Source: Azorinus chamasolen
Taxonomy: Eukaryota; Mollusca; Bivalvia; Cardiida; Solecurtidae
Assembly (NCBI GenBank): GCA_963576725.1
Contig: OY755241.1
Location: 72,053,041 to 72,117,040, forward strand
Reading direction: 5' to 3'
DNA length: 64,000 nucleotides
Both the position numbers and the translations under genes were made by a program. The notes below the pieces were generated by a model that was given only the letters and a program-made list of their open reading frames with translations, made no database searches and was not told the origin of the DNA. Below are positions 39,650 through 51,077 of this stretch, piece after piece (position 1 is the first letter of the stretch; each line of letters opens with the position of its first letter).

Positions 39650-40529
39650 CTGCAATATAGAGGAAAAGAGTTAGACAAGAATCAGAAGTAATCACATTCA
39701 CACACATACAGAACCCCCCCTCCCCCAATATATCACATGATTATGCACAACCGTATCCGTAACCCCCCCCCCCCCACCCCATCCCTTCCCTTCCAGTATA
39801 CTGGGGGAGACATACTTATGGAAAAGGCTTCTGAAAAATATCACTAAGTGAAGAATGGGACATGAAAGAATAACAGCGACTTCTTAAGTCAGCCATATAC
39901 TAGAACTCGAACTAAGATATGACGCAAGCTTTACATATTTGCAATTCATTCTAGCTTTTGAGAAACTACTGAAACTACTTTCTTTCCTTTCTCTTCAAAA
40001 ATAAAGCATCAAACAGATGCAGATGCCGTTAAAAAAATTCAGTACAATATCTGGAGGCAAACTGAACAAAATGACAATTTGCTGCTCGTGTACAAAGAGT
40101 TACCTGATACAAACTATACTACATCTACCCGAAATATTGGGTGACAAACTTAAGCAAATAGTGTAGATCCAGATCATACTGCTCCTCGAAGAACATTTTG
40201 ATCAGGGTTTGCCCTATTTGTAATTCCATAAGATCCATGTAAAGTTAATCAGTGTCCTAATAGTTCCGGTAAATACAGTATACATCCAACTAGAGCTGCC
40301 ATGTCTAGTAAGATGCGTGGTACTTGAACACGGCCTGCGTGCAACATGAAACAAAAACATGGAAAGTATCCACATCACATTACTCTTCATTCTGAAATGT
40401 AAAGAAGAAATCTGAAAAGCAATACTCAGTTAAGCATACATGACATTTGAAACCATTTTGTGACTTGGGAAAGGATAACTCGGACGTCGGAAAACAGTGT
40501 ACACCGAGACCAGCCACACTATTAGTATG

Positions 40530-40633
40530 CAGCATTTGATCAGGGTCTACTCTGTCTCACAATATGCTACACCTCTAAACTGTTGATCAGGGTCTACTCT
40601 ATCTCACAATATGCTACACCTCTACACTGTTTA
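40530..40633 (+). repeat. 47-bp direct duplication
   Basis: 'gatcagggtctactct(g/a)tctcacaatatgctacacctcta(a/c)actgtt' occurs twice, with two differences. The rest of 40640-41000 shows a D half-core near 40735-40780 and no gene. Confidence 0.85.
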
Positions 40634-40999
40634 CAAATGGCCCAGGACACTTTTCTCCATTTATGTGGTTAAGACAACATGAGTATTTTTTGCACGCTAT
40701 GGACGAATTTGTGATTAACTATATGCAAACAGCCTTGATCCAGATTGTGATATGGAGTACCTCAGCATCTCCTCAGGATCAGATCAGTATTTTGAAGGGA
40801 AATATTGTCTGCAGACAACTTCTTTTAGACAAAACTTACTGAGTATGCAAAGAATTCACACATGTCAGCTGATCAAAAAGTGAGTGAGAATCTGTAACTC
40901 CCACAGATCAATGTCAATATCATATACAAGGTAAGTAAGAATCAGTAACTGTTAGACTTACTGTTTGCCTTAACTGCAAATCAAACTTTAATCTGATAG

Positions 41000-41275
41000 A
41001 CACATCTTTAGACGCCTTTGCAGATAGAGTAGACTTAGACTGGATGTTTCCAGTAGGAGAAATCGGATCAAGGTACGCCATTTTGCGTAAGGATTATATT
41101 TATATTTTATTTATATTTATTTTTATCTTTATTCTATTTATATATTTATTTATATTTATATATATTTTACAGATTCTGTCAAGGTCAAGAAATAGTGTGA
41201 TAAGCCTTCATAAAAATTCATCTGATTACTATTCATGATGTCATTTCTTACATGAATTCATCAGGAAAAGGGTCA
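41000..41275 (-). mobile_element. Family C MITE expanded by an AT tract
   Basis: 'acgcctttgcagatagagta' and 'ggatgtttccagtaggagaa' mark the core. 41095-41170 is an ATTTATTTATATTT run. The right flank 'catgatgtcatttcttacat' leads to AAAAGGGTCAAG. Confidence 0.6.
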
Positions 41276-41389
41276 AGTAGGCTCTACACTGTTTGACACC
41301 TGCCTGTAGTATGCCAAGCAAAACTTCTCGGCTACTGAGGATCCAGGCTAAGTAAATACTATTGGCAAATTTGTTAACCCTGCCATTGT

Positions 41390-42625
41390 GAGACGTGCGA
41401 GAATAGATATGACCATTTCAAAAAATGGCATTATTGTGACAGTGCGTTTGACTTAAGGAAGATATGTCACAGAAACAGTCAGCAAATCAGATTGTGTCAT
41501 CAATAAATATATGTGCAGAATATGCCAAGCACAGAGTCCTTGCAAGGTACTTGGATATCAAGTACACTGAGCAAGTTTGGTGAACATTAGACAACTCCTT
41601 GAGGAAGTACTGTGCAGAAACCATTTGGCTATTCATATTGCAGCAGCCTAAGTGAAAATGCCCATAATTGTCACAAAAAAGGACTGAAATTGCAAAAGAA
41701 CCCATGCGAAGTACTTGGATATCAAGTACACTGAGCAAGTTTGGCAAAAAATGACCATTCTTTAGGTCATATTGCGCGGAAACCAATTGGCTAATTGCAT
41801 CTGCCTAAGTGAAAATGCCCGTAATTTAAAAAGAATTAACAAAAGTTCCTGAAAACAGAAACCATTCAAAGTACTTAAATATCAAGTACACTTAGCAAGT
41901 TTGGTGAAAATTGAACCATTCCTTGAGGAGATATTGCACAGAAACCAATCAGCTATTCTGATTGCAGCAGCCTAAATGAAAATGCCCGTAATTTTCCAAA
42001 AATGAGTGGAAATTACTGAACACAGAAACAATATGAGGTACTTGGATATCAAGTACACTGAACAAGTTTGATGAAAATTGGACGATTCCTTGAGGAGATA
42101 TTGCGTGGAAACAAATCATATAATTATATTGAAGCTGCCTAAGTGAAAAGTTTCAAAAAAATATGTGTAGAAATTGCATTGCCGAACATAAACCTCATGC
42201 AAGGTACTTGGATATCAAGTACAATGAGCAAGTTTGATGAAAATTGACCATTGCTTGAGGAGATATTACGCCAAACAAAAATATGGAGAGAAGGACAGGC
42301 TAACTACTATAGGGCACTGCACTCAAGACCAATCTACCTATGAAGTTTCATGTTGATACCTGTTATAGTTTTTGTGTTATGCTCCGGACAAATTTTATGT
42401 ATGAAAAATAACAAAGGGCAGTAACTCCTGAATTATGCAAAAGAGAGTGATGGTTCTTGTGCACTGCACTTCTCCTCATTAAGATCAATCTACCTATGAA
42501 GTTTCATGTTGATATCTATAACAGCTTTTATGTTATGCTCTGGACAAAGTTTGGACGGGCGAACGGACAGACAAAGCGGCGACTATATACTCCCCCAACA
42601 CCGTTGTTGGGGAGCATAAAAATAT
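41390..42625 (+). mobile_element. Tandem-repeat/microsatellite/hairpin element, long form 2
   Basis: Five units of about 165 bases share 'gtacttggatatcaagtaca', 'gagcaagtttgg', 'accattccttgaggagatat' and 'aagtgaaaatgcccgtaatt'. Then come 'agagtgatggttcttgtgca', an ACGG-type run and the stem 'cccccaacaccgttgttggg' with 'gagcataaaa'. Note that the phrase TACTTGGATATCAAGTA is itself a palindrome. Confidence 0.85.
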
Positions 42626-42689
42626 GGACATGAAGATGGAGATGAAGATGTTCAATGAATGAAATGACAATGATCATGAACTATCTTTT

Positions 42690-42795
42690 TGTGTTTTTCT
42701 ATTTTTTGTATTTGTTTTTGTATTTTTTCTATTTTGCACGTTTTTATTTGGTTTTATTTTTTAATTTTTTTTGTGTATTTTTCATTTTTTATGAA
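42690..42795 (+). repeat. T-rich simple sequence
   Basis: Runs of TATTTTTTGTATTTG-like units with few other bases. Confidence 0.8.
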
Positions 42796-42806
42796 AATGA
42801 TATATT

Positions 42807-43051
42807 ATCCATTTACTCCATGAATATTTATTGAGAAATAGTGCATATATGAATATCAATTAACTGTATTTTTGTAATGGCACTATGAACAAAAGGAATA
42901 CTTATCAGTGGCAGAAACTAAATAATCATTTATATTATGTCACCAACAAACAGAGCAGACCCTGATCAGACAGCTCCTCTAAGAGCTGTCCAATCTGGGT
43001 CTACTCTGTTTGCATGGTGTAGAAAGGCATATTCATGGAGTAAAGGGATAA
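42807..43051 (+). mobile_element. Family C MITE
   Basis: 'atccatttactccatgaata' at the left, GGAGTAAAGGGATAA at the right. Core GATCAGACAGCTCCTCTAAG with CTGTCCAATCTGGGTC. Confidence 0.82.
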
Positions 43052-43397
43052 TGGACAGATCACATTGAAGAATCATAGCTGACAAGTCATACAGGCACAT
43101 GGTGATTCACAACATCCAATACCATTTCCAAAGTAATCAGACCGAAAACAAGATCTTAATGTTTAAAAATAAGACTGAAGACAAGATCTTAATGTTTTAG
43201 AATTGGACTCTGAAGACAAGATCTTGATGTTTTAGAACTGTTCAGTAAATGGTAAATTTAGCTATAAACTATTATAAAACTATGGTACCAGATTTTATAA
43301 ATCACCAAATAAATACATAAAATGCAAGCTCCACTGTTAACAAAATTCAACATATTGACGTCTGCAGGCCGATGGTGAATTTGTGATTACCTATATA
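43052..43397 (+). repeat. Short direct repeats, no gene
   Basis: 'gaagacaagatctt(a/g)atgtttta' occurs three times between 43145 and 43240 at about 36-base spacing. The remainder is unassigned. Confidence 0.7.
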
Positions 43398-43626
43398 TTA
43401 ACCCATTCACTCATAGGCTATTTTTAGATCCAACCACTTTGAATAAATCTACCGAAAAGGAGCATTAAGTAGAGAAAAGGAAAATTTTAGAATTTTGTAG
43501 TTTGAAACCATTGTGATAATTAGAGCATTTCCTCCTATAGGAGCAAATGCTCTAGTTATCACAATGGTTTCAACAGGTGATTTTTACAGAGGCGTAGAAA
43601 GGCGCCAATATGAGAGAATGGGTTAA
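43398..43626 (+). mobile_element. Family B MITE, full length
   Basis: TTAACCCATTCACTCATAGG at the left, AATATGAGAGAATGGGTTAA at the right. Arms 'gaaaccattgtgataattag' with complement around CCTCCTATAGGAGC. Confidence 0.92.
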
Positions 43627-43811
43627 CCACCTGATTGTAGATTTTATATTAAGAGAAATCTGAAAAAAAGAAAACAATAGTGAAATGTAGCAGACGACAT
43701 TTTTTGCAGACGGCAATTAGTTAGCATGATCAGATATAAATAGACATGTGACAAAACACAGCTGAATATGTATGTACACCAAATAAGTGCTCCTACCACG
43801 TGATCTTACTT

Positions 43812-44607
43812 CATATGGAATGACCATAGTAAGAAATCTATAAACCTGTTAGCCGTATAACATGGCCATACAGAATGACTGCTGCGAGATATCTAAAACA
43901 ATAGACTTGTTAGCCATATAACATGGCCATATGGTATGACCACTGTAAGTGATCAATAATCCCGTTAGCCACAAATGATAGCCATACGGAATGACCGCTA
44001 TAAGATCTATTAACATAAATCTGTTGGATCGATAGCCATATAACATGGCCATACGAAATGACCACTGTTAGAGATCCATAAATAAACCCTTTAGGTCATA
44101 ACATGGTCATAAAGAATGGCCACTACACTAGATCTGTAAACATAGACCTGTTAGAGAGTTATATAACATGGCCGCACAGAATGACCACTGCTAGAGATAT
44201 CTATAAACACAGACCCGTTACACAGCCATATAACATGGCCATACGAAATGACCACTGCTAGAGATATCTATAAACACAGACCCGTTACACTGCCATAAAA
44301 CATGGCCATACGAAATGACCACTGCTAGAGATATCTATAAACACAAACCCATAACACAGCCATATAATATGACCATACGAAATGACCACTGCTAGAGATA
44401 TCTATAAACACAGACCCGTTACACAGCCATATAACATGACCATACGAAATGACCACTGCTAGAGATATCTATAAACACAGATCCGTTACACAGCCATATA
44501 ACATGGCCATACGAAATGACAATGCTAGAGATATCTACAAACATAGACCAGTTAGACAGCCATATAACATGGACTTAGAGAAATACCACTGTAAAAGATC
44601 AATAAAC
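43812..44607 (+). repeat. 67-bp satellite zone of the first compound array
   Basis: GACCACTGCTAGAGATATCT recurs at 44183, 44250, 44317, 44384 and 44451, 67 bases apart, with 'cagccatataacatggccat'. Earlier units (43812-44180) are more diverged. ORFs here are repeat artefacts. Confidence 0.92.
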
Positions 44608-44845
44608 ATAGACCTGTTAGACAGCCATATAACATTAACCTGTTAGACAGCCATATAACATTAACCTGTTAAACAGCCATATAACATTAACTTGTTAGAC
44701 AGCCATATCACATTAACCTGTTAGACAGCCATATAACATTAACCTGTTAGACAGCCATATAACATTAACCTGTTAGACAGCCATATAACATTAACCTGTT
44801 AAACAGCCATTTAACATTAACCTGTTAAACAGCTATACAAACAGG
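44608..44845 (+). repeat. 26-bp satellite zone
   Basis: 'gttagacagccatataacattaacct' recurs every 26 bases (44642, 44668, 44694 and so on), about nine units. The core ACAGCCATATAACAT is shared with the 67-bp unit, so this unit is a shortened derivative. Confidence 0.92.
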
Positions 44846-45400
44846 TGATAGAGTATGACTACTGTAAGACAGCCATACAAACGAACAATACGGAATGACT
44901 ACTGTAAGACAGCTGTACAAACTGACAATACGGAATGACTACTGTAAGACAGCCATACAAACTGGCAATACGGAATGACTACTGTAAGAAAGTCATACAA
45001 ACGAACAATACGGAATGACTACTGTAAGACAGCCGTGCAAACTGATAATACGGAATGACTACTGTAAGACAACCATACAAACTGGCAATACGGAATGACT
45101 ACTGTAAGACAGCCATACAAACTGGCAATACGGAATGACTACTGTAAGAAAGTCATACAAACGAACAATACGGAATGACTACTGTAAGACAGCCGTACAA
45201 ACTGATAATACGGAATGACTACTGTAAGACAGCCATACAAACTGGCAATACGGAATGACTACTGTAAGGCAGCCATACAAACTGGCAATATGGAAAGATT
45301 ACTGTAAGACAGCCATACAAACTGGCAATATGGAATGACTACTGTAAGACAGCCATGCAAACTTGTGATACTGTAAGACAGCCATATAACAGACAATATC
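44846..45400 (+). repeat. 40-bp satellite zone
   Basis: CGGAATGACTACTGTAAGAC recurs every 40 bases from 44891, about thirteen units, each with 'agccatacaaactggcaata'. It again shares CAGCCATA with the other zones. Confidence 0.93.
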
Positions 45401-46180
45401 CTAGATTATAGATACACATGTTGTCCATTTAAACACTGGACACATTTGTAATTGCAAACAGTTGATCCAGATGATCATAAAGATCCAACCCATGTGTTTA
45501 AAAGAACAGTCCATTGATAATGCTATATTTATTCTCTTTTTGATACTGCAACAAGAAACATAATTCAAATTATTGTAAAAATATCAATTGTATAATTTTT
45601 ATTGTAATTATTATTATTCTAATTATCATTATTAACCCTAACATATGTATATATTATCTTCCTAGTTCCAGGCCATTAAATACAGGGACGAAAAGAGATA
45701 GAAAGAGTTATGGAAAACTGGCTGAAAAAAATGTAATCCATTGTCTTCAACTCAGTTTGTTAGTAAGGAAAAGAAAAAATCCCCGTTTGTTATAAAAGTG
45801 ATAGACAGTGGGGAATGCAACTGACCTATAAAAGACTAGGCAAAAATGAAGCCAGTGAATCCAGCCATTGACATAGGAGCCTGTTTCACTCTCAGTGGTC
45901 CATACAACCCCTACCCTGTGTAGATATTACAGCAGCAGTTATGAGGCCATACATACACACAACAGTGTGATACAAGTGCCTGTATCTCAAGCCAGACCAG
46001 GTCACTTTTACCTTGTCAAAATAGGACAGTAAAATATAACTTACCTTGTTTATCAACTTATTTGTTCTTTAACATTTTTTTCTATTTGATTATATATTTA
46101 TTTATTGTTAATTCCTTTATTTTTCCCTTTCATAATTCTTCTCTCTTGATATGTTACATAAGCTTTCGTTATTATTGTAT
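45401..46180. other. Spacer between the two compound arrays
   Basis: A decayed core near 45455-45505 ('cagttgatccagatgatcat'), then low-complexity AT. A 25-codon plus ORF from 45848 shows no supporting feature. 'caaggtaagtt'-like donor motifs on the minus strand have no matching open acceptor side. Confidence 0.5.
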
Positions 46181-47340
46181 GAATGACCACTGCTAGAGAT
46201 ATCTACAAACATAGACCTGTGAAACAGCCATATAACATGGCCCTAGAGAAATACCACTGTAAAACATCAATAAACATAGACCTGTCAAACAGCCATATAA
46301 CATTAACCTGTTAGACAGCCATAGAAACAGGTGATAGAGAAACACTACTGTAAGAAAGCCATACAAACTGGCAAGACTGAAATATTACTGTAAGACAGCC
46401 ATCCAAACTGGCAATACTGAAAGACTACTGTAAGACAGCCATACAAACTGACAATACGGAATGACTACTGTAAGACAGCCATACAAACTGGCAATACTGA
46501 AAGACTACTGTAAGACAGCCATACAAACTGACAATACGGAATGACTACTGTAAGACAGTCATACAAACTGGCAATACGGAACGACTACTGCAAGACAGCC
46601 ATACAAACTTGTGATACTGAAAGACTACTGTAAGACAGCCATACAAACTGACAATACGGAATGACTACTGTAAGACAGTCATACAAACTGGCAATACGGA
46701 ACGACTACTGCAAGACAGCCATACAAACTTGTGATACTGAAAGACTACTGTAAGACAGCCATACAAACTGACAATACGGAATGACTACTGTAAGACAGCC
46801 ACACAAACTGGCAATACGGAACGACTACTGCAAGACAGCCATACAAACTTGTGATACTGAAAGACTACTGTAAGACAGCCATACAAACTGACAATACGGA
46901 ATGACTACTGTAAGACAGTCATACAAACTGGCAATACGGAACGACTACTGCAAGACAGCCATACAAACTTGTGATACTGAAAGACTACTGTAAGACAGCC
47001 ATACAAACTGACAATACGGAATGACTACTGTAAGACAGCCACACAAACTGGCAATACGGAACGACTACTGCAAGACAGCCATACAAACTTGTGATACTGA
47101 AAGACTACTGTAAGACTGCCATACAAACTGACAATATGGAATGACTACTGCATGAAAGCCATACAACCTGGAAATATGAAATGACTACTGTAAGACAGCC
47201 ATACAAACTGACAATACGGAATGACTACTGTAAGATTAGATTGCCATACAAACTGGCAATACGGAATGACTACTGTAAGATAAGATTGCCATAAAACTGA
47301 CAGTTTGGAATGACTACTGTAAGATTGCCATAATACTTAC
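46181..47340 (+). repeat. Second compound array (67, 26, then 40 bp) with 120-bp higher-order units
   Basis: Starts with a 67-bp-type unit ('gaatgaccactgctagagat'), passes through a 26-bp-type stretch ('acattaacctgttagacagc') and continues as 40-bp units. 'acttgtgatactgaaagac' recurs exactly every 120 bases (46608, 46728, 46848, 46968, 47088), so three 40-bp variants form a trimer. Variants 'agtcatacaaa' and 'agccacacaaa' alternate in the later trimers, suggesting a 240-bp unit. Confidence 0.93.
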
Positions 47341-47359
47341 AATATGTTAATAAGAAACT

Positions 47360-48242
47360 GCGCTTACAAAATGTTCCATGTAAAAATTGCAAAGTCCCAT
47401 AACTCTGCAGAAAATCATCAAACCTGAACAGGAATAAGATAAGCACAATTAGACATAGTGCTGATCAATCCAAGGTAGTTTCATGAAAATCTGAAGAAGG
47501 ATTTTGGAGAAACCGCGTGGACAAAAATTTCCATGTAAAATTTCAATGTCCCATAACTCTTTTTTATTAAAATTTTCCATGTAAAAATCATCAAACAGGA
47601 ATACGATATGCACAACTGGGCATAGTGGGGATTAATCCTATGAAGTTTCATGAAAATGCAACCCAAGGTTTTGAAGAAACCGTGCGGACAAAAATTTCCA
47701 TGTAAAAATTGCAAAGTCCCATAACTCTGCAGAAAATCATCAAACCTGAACAGGAATAAGATAAGCACAACTAGACATAGTGCTGATCAATGCTATGAAG
47801 TTTCATTAAAATCTGATAATAGGATTTGGAGAAACCGCACAGACAAAATTTTCCATGTAAAAATTTCATAGTCCAATAACTTTGCAGAAAATCATTGAAC
47901 CGGAACAGGAATACGATAGTCACAACTAGGCATTAATCCTATGAAGTTTCATGAAAATGCGACCAAGGGTTCTGGAGAAACCGCGCGGACAAAAAATTCC
48001 ATGTAAAATTTCAAAGTCCCATAACTCTGCAGAAAATTATCAAACTGGAACAGGAATAACATATGCACATACAGGCATGCTGCTGATCAATCCTAAGAAG
48101 TTTCATGAAAATCTGATGATAGAATTTGGAGAAACCGTGCAGACAAAGTAAAATCGGACAGACGGCCTGACAGATAGACGGACGCTACAAACAAAATCAA
48201 AATTTCTTCCCAGTATACTGGGGGTGGGGGGGGGACATAATA
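47360..48242 (+). mobile_element. Tandem-repeat/microsatellite/hairpin element, family with ctgcagaaaatcat
   Basis: Five units of about 165-170 bases contain 'cataactctgcagaaaatca', 'aacaggaataagata', 'tatgaagtttcatgaaaat' and 'ttggagaaaccgcg(t/c)gga'. A GACAGACGG run (48155-48185) and 'cccagtatactgggggtggg' with 'gacataataa' close it. The same hairpin end occurs alone at 39798-39815. Confidence 0.85.
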
Positions 48243-48245
48243 AGT

Positions 48246-48503
48246 GAAGTACCCAGTTATAGTCTACTTTCAGTCCAAAGGACCACTCAGCAGACTGTAC
48301 ATTTACTTCCCTGGTCAGTGAGTCATTCACCTAAAATATTGAGCACTGCTAACATATGGCTCAATCACGGTCTAATGACCCTCGCAGGTACCCAATTTAA
48401 CCCTGGGTGTTGGAGACACTAAAAAGCATCTCTGAAATTTCCGGGAGGAAGCGGGACTCCAAATTGGTGGTTAAGTGCGTTACCACTGGACCACCGCACA
48501 CCA
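48246..48503 (-). mobile_element. tRNA-derived SINE, copy 2
   Basis: Reverse complement of 16105-16411. 'gtggtccagtggtaacgcac' is the box A region, and the body phrases 'ctccaacacccagggtt' and 'gggtacttc' match. The box B region has decayed ('ggagtcccgcttcc'). Confidence 0.85.
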
Positions 48504-48603
48504 CATCACATTACAGCAAGCTAGCAGTAGACAACATACTCAGTGTACAACATATCAGCTGCATCGGTAAATTTAATACTAAATACCTGTGGAACATGTT
48601 CAG

Positions 48604-48945
48604 TTTACCCTTTACTTCATGATATTCACGTGAAAATAATCACTGGATGAATGTTACTTAACTAGAATTTCTATATAAATATTACTTAACTAGAATCACT
48701 GTATAAATATTACTTAACTAGAATCACTATCAATTTATCAACTAAACTTCTTTCACATGAAAAAAAAGAATTTTGATCTGAGAAAAGACTGTATAATCAT
48801 ATCTATTATTCCAAAAGCAAGAAGAGCAGACCCCAATCACACAACTTTTAGAGGAACTTTCTGAGCTAGGTCTACTCTGTAAATGCAAGTGCCTATAAAT
48901 GCCTATAAATGCCTATAAATATCCATGAAGCAAAGGGCTAACGGT
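48604..48945 (+). mobile_element. Family C MITE with internal short duplications
   Basis: 'taccctttacttcatgatat' at the left, 'atgaagcaaagggctaa' at the right, core 'acccc aatcacacaactttt' region. 'attacttaactagaatcact' is repeated three times (48655-48735), and 'gcctataaat' three times near 48891-48920. Confidence 0.75.
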
Positions 48946-48990
48946 GGAGCTTACATTTGTATGTATAAATACCTGTATGAGCCCCCATAC

Positions 48991-49082
48991 CTCAGCTTCT
49001 TGAGCCTGATGATGAAGAAACATTCACCGTCTTCTACTGTGAGACGGCAAACGTTGCTTTCTCCGGAATGATGGCAGACCAC
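48991..49082 (-). CDS. Exon C of an unrecognised minus-strand gene
   Basis: On the minus strand a strong acceptor (TTTTCCTGTTTTTGCAG) precedes the block, and CTGAG|GTATGG ends it (92 bases). A second donor, TACAG|GTATTT, would extend it to 48973 (110 bases). Only one frame is open. It reads VVCHHSGESNVCRLTVEDGE and continues CFFIIRLKKLR, a mix of charged and hydrophobic residues with a CHH...C pattern that could bind metal (speculative). Both donors leave phase 2. The start needs phase 0, whereas exon B ends in phase 1, so B and C cannot be directly joined. Either an exon of 3n+2 bases between 49.1 and 52.4 kb is missing, or C belongs to another transcript. I do not recognise the family. Confidence 0.6.
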
Positions 49083-49138
49083 CTGCAAAAACAGGAAAAG
49101 AATTGTAAGTAAATAGAACCGAAATCAACCTATAGCCA

Positions 49139-49363
49139 TTAACCCATTACCTCATAGGCTATTTTTAGATCCAACCTCTATAAATGTATCTACAATAAAG
49201 GAGGATTAACGAGAGAAAAGGAAACTTTTAGAATTCTGTAGTTCTGAAACCATTGTGATAAATAGAGCATTTGCCACTAAGGTGCAAATGCTCTATCACA
49301 ATGGTTTCAAAAGGTGACTTTTACAGAGGCATAGAAAGGCGTATTTATGGAGGAAAGGGTTTA
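49139..49363 (+). mobile_element. Family B MITE
   Basis: TTAACCCATTACCTCATAGG at the left, GGAGGAAAGGGTTTA at the right. Hairpin 'gagcatttgccactaaggtg' with complement. It lies about 55 bases upstream of exon C's acceptor. Confidence 0.88.
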
Positions 49364-49565
49364 CCCATTCCCTCATAGGATATTTTTAGATCCAACCTCT
49401 GAATAAATAGACTAAAAAGCACATTTACTAGAAAACTGGAGCATTTTTTAATTGAACAGTTTTGAAACTATTGAAATCCTAGGGAGCAAATTCTCTATCA
49501 GAATGGTTTCAAAAAGTCAATTTTACAGAAGCTTCAAAAGGCATCCATTTCAAGGAATGGGTTAA
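49362..49565 (+). mobile_element. Family B MITE, diverged copy
   Basis: 'ttacccattccctcatagga' at the left, TTCAAGGAATGGGTTAA at the right. Decayed hairpin. The trailing 'aggaccctgtgtactagaac' recurs after 50480, so this block was duplicated with its flank. Confidence 0.82.
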
Positions 49566-49609
49566 TAGGACCCTGTGTACTAGAACTGCTACAGAAGATA
49601 CTTTTGGCA

Positions 49610-50290
49610 GCCATTAACCCATTATCTCATAGGCTATTTTAAATCCTATAGCCGTTAACCCATTACCTCATAGGCCAGTTTAGATCCTATAGCCGTTAAC
49701 CCATTACCTCATAGACTAGTTTAGATCCTATAGCCGTTAACCCATTACCTCATAGGCTAGTGTAGATCCTATAGCCGTTAACCCATTACCTCATAGGCTA
49801 GTGTAGATCCTATAGCCGTTAACCCATTACCTCATAGACTAGTTTAGATCCTATAGCCGTTAACCCATTACCTCATAGGCTAGTTTAGATCATATAGCCG
49901 TTAACCCATTACCTCATAGGCTATTTTAGATCCTATAGCCGTTAACCCATTACCTCATAGGCCAGTGTAGATCCTATAGCCGTTAACCCATTACCTCATA
50001 GGCTAGTGTAGATCCTATAGCCGTTAACCCATTACCTCATAGGCTAGTTTAGATCGTATAGCCGTTAACCCATTACCTAATAGGCTATTTTAGATCCTAT
50101 AGCCGTTAACCCATTACCTAATAGGCCAGTTTAGATCCTATAGCCGTTAACCCATTACCTCATAGGCCAGTTTAGATCCTATAGCCTTTAACCCATTACC
50201 TAATAGGCTATTTTAGATCCTATAGCCGTTAACCCATTACCTCATAGTCTAGTTTAGATCATATAGCCATTAACCCATTACCTCATAGGC
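49610..50290 (+). repeat. 41-bp array made from a MITE terminus, about 16 units
   Basis: 'gccgttaacccattacctca' recurs at 49651, 49692 and 49733 and onward every 41 bases. The monomer contains TTAACCCATTACCTCATAGG and 'tttagatcc', which is the left terminus of family B. The array runs directly into a complete family B end at 50270, so it looks like tandem growth of one MITE's left edge. Confidence 0.95.
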
Positions 50291-50480
50291 TATTTTCAGA
50301 TCCAACCTCTTTGAATGGATAGAATAAAAAGGCACATTTACTAGAAAACAAACATTTTTCAATTGCATAGTTTTGAAACTACTGAAATCCTAGGGAGCAA
50401 ATTCTCTATTTATCACAATGGTTTCAAAAAGTCAATTTTACAGAAGCTTCAAAAGGCATCCATTTCAGGGAATGGGTTAT
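50270..50480 (+). mobile_element. Family B MITE, copy at the end of the 41-bp array
   Basis: TTAACCCATTACCTCATAGG at the left, 'ttcagggaatgggtta' at the right. Internal sequence matches 49362-49565 closely ('ctagggagcaaattctctat'). Confidence 0.82.
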
Positions 50481-50599
50481 CAGGACCCTGTGTTCTAGAA
50501 CTGCTACAGAAGATACTTTTGGCATATTGCAATTGCTAATCTTGCAAATAAATCACATACTAAAATCTATTTCAGTCTGATTACATTGTATAATTAATT

Positions 50600-50840
50600 T
50601 CCCTATAACCCTTTTTGTTTAATTATAATTTCTTCATCTCATGAATATTCATGCACAGAATTTATAGAATGGAACATGGAAGAGAGCTTTTTCAACTGTT
50701 GTGGAAACTGCAGAATCAGATCTACAAAATGCCATAAACAAGCTGAGCAGACCCTGATTAGATTCTCCAATAAGATGACTCCAATAGGAGTCATCATTTT
50801 GATCTGGGTCTTCTGTTTTCAAATGCATGAAAACTGTTTA
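50600..50840 (+). mobile_element. Family C MITE
   Basis: 'catctcatgaatattcatgc' left flank, core 'gagcagaccctgattagatt' with 'gatctgggtcttctgttt', right end passing into the next element at GTTTATCCC. Confidence 0.75.
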
Positions 50841-51077
50841 TCCCTTTCCTCCATAAACACTCCTTTCTACGCCCCTGTAATAACCACTTCTTGAAACCAT
50901 TGTGATAAATAGAGCACTTGCTCCTATAGGAACAACATTTTTTAATGCTCTCTATATATCTCAATGGTTTCAAACTACAAAATTCTAAAATTTTACTTTT
51001 CTTAAGTAAATGCTCCTTTTGGGTAGATTCATTCAAAGAGGTTGGGTCTAAAAATACCCTATGGAGGAAAGTGTTAA
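50837..51077 (-). mobile_element. Family B MITE
   Basis: 'ttatccctttcctccataaa' at the left, TATGGAGGAAAGTGTTAA at the right. Arms 'gaaaccattgtgataaatag' and 'tatatctcaatggtttc'. Confidence 0.82.

Larger units (their letters stand above)
38519..40640 (+). repeat. Segmental duplication, copy 2
   Basis: Colinear with 33061-37400 (anchors given there). This copy lacks the family E element at 34875, the tRNA-like insert and the module equivalent to 33700. Its substitution level suggests an old event. Confidence 0.75.

Noticed and set aside
40870..40990. Short exon suggested by 'acaaggtaagtaag' donor on the plus strand
   Set aside because: The only matching acceptor gives a 24-base segment with no supporting frame or neighbouring exon.
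43812..47340. Possible CRISPR array because of regularly spaced repeats
   Set aside because: There are no unique spacers between repeats, the monomers are contiguous satellites, and the genome is clearly animal.
49610..50290. Telomere-like or CRISPR-like interpretation of the TTAACCC repeats
   Set aside because: TTAACCC occurs once per 41-base unit with MITE flank sequence, not as a tandem hexamer, and the unit equals the family B terminus.
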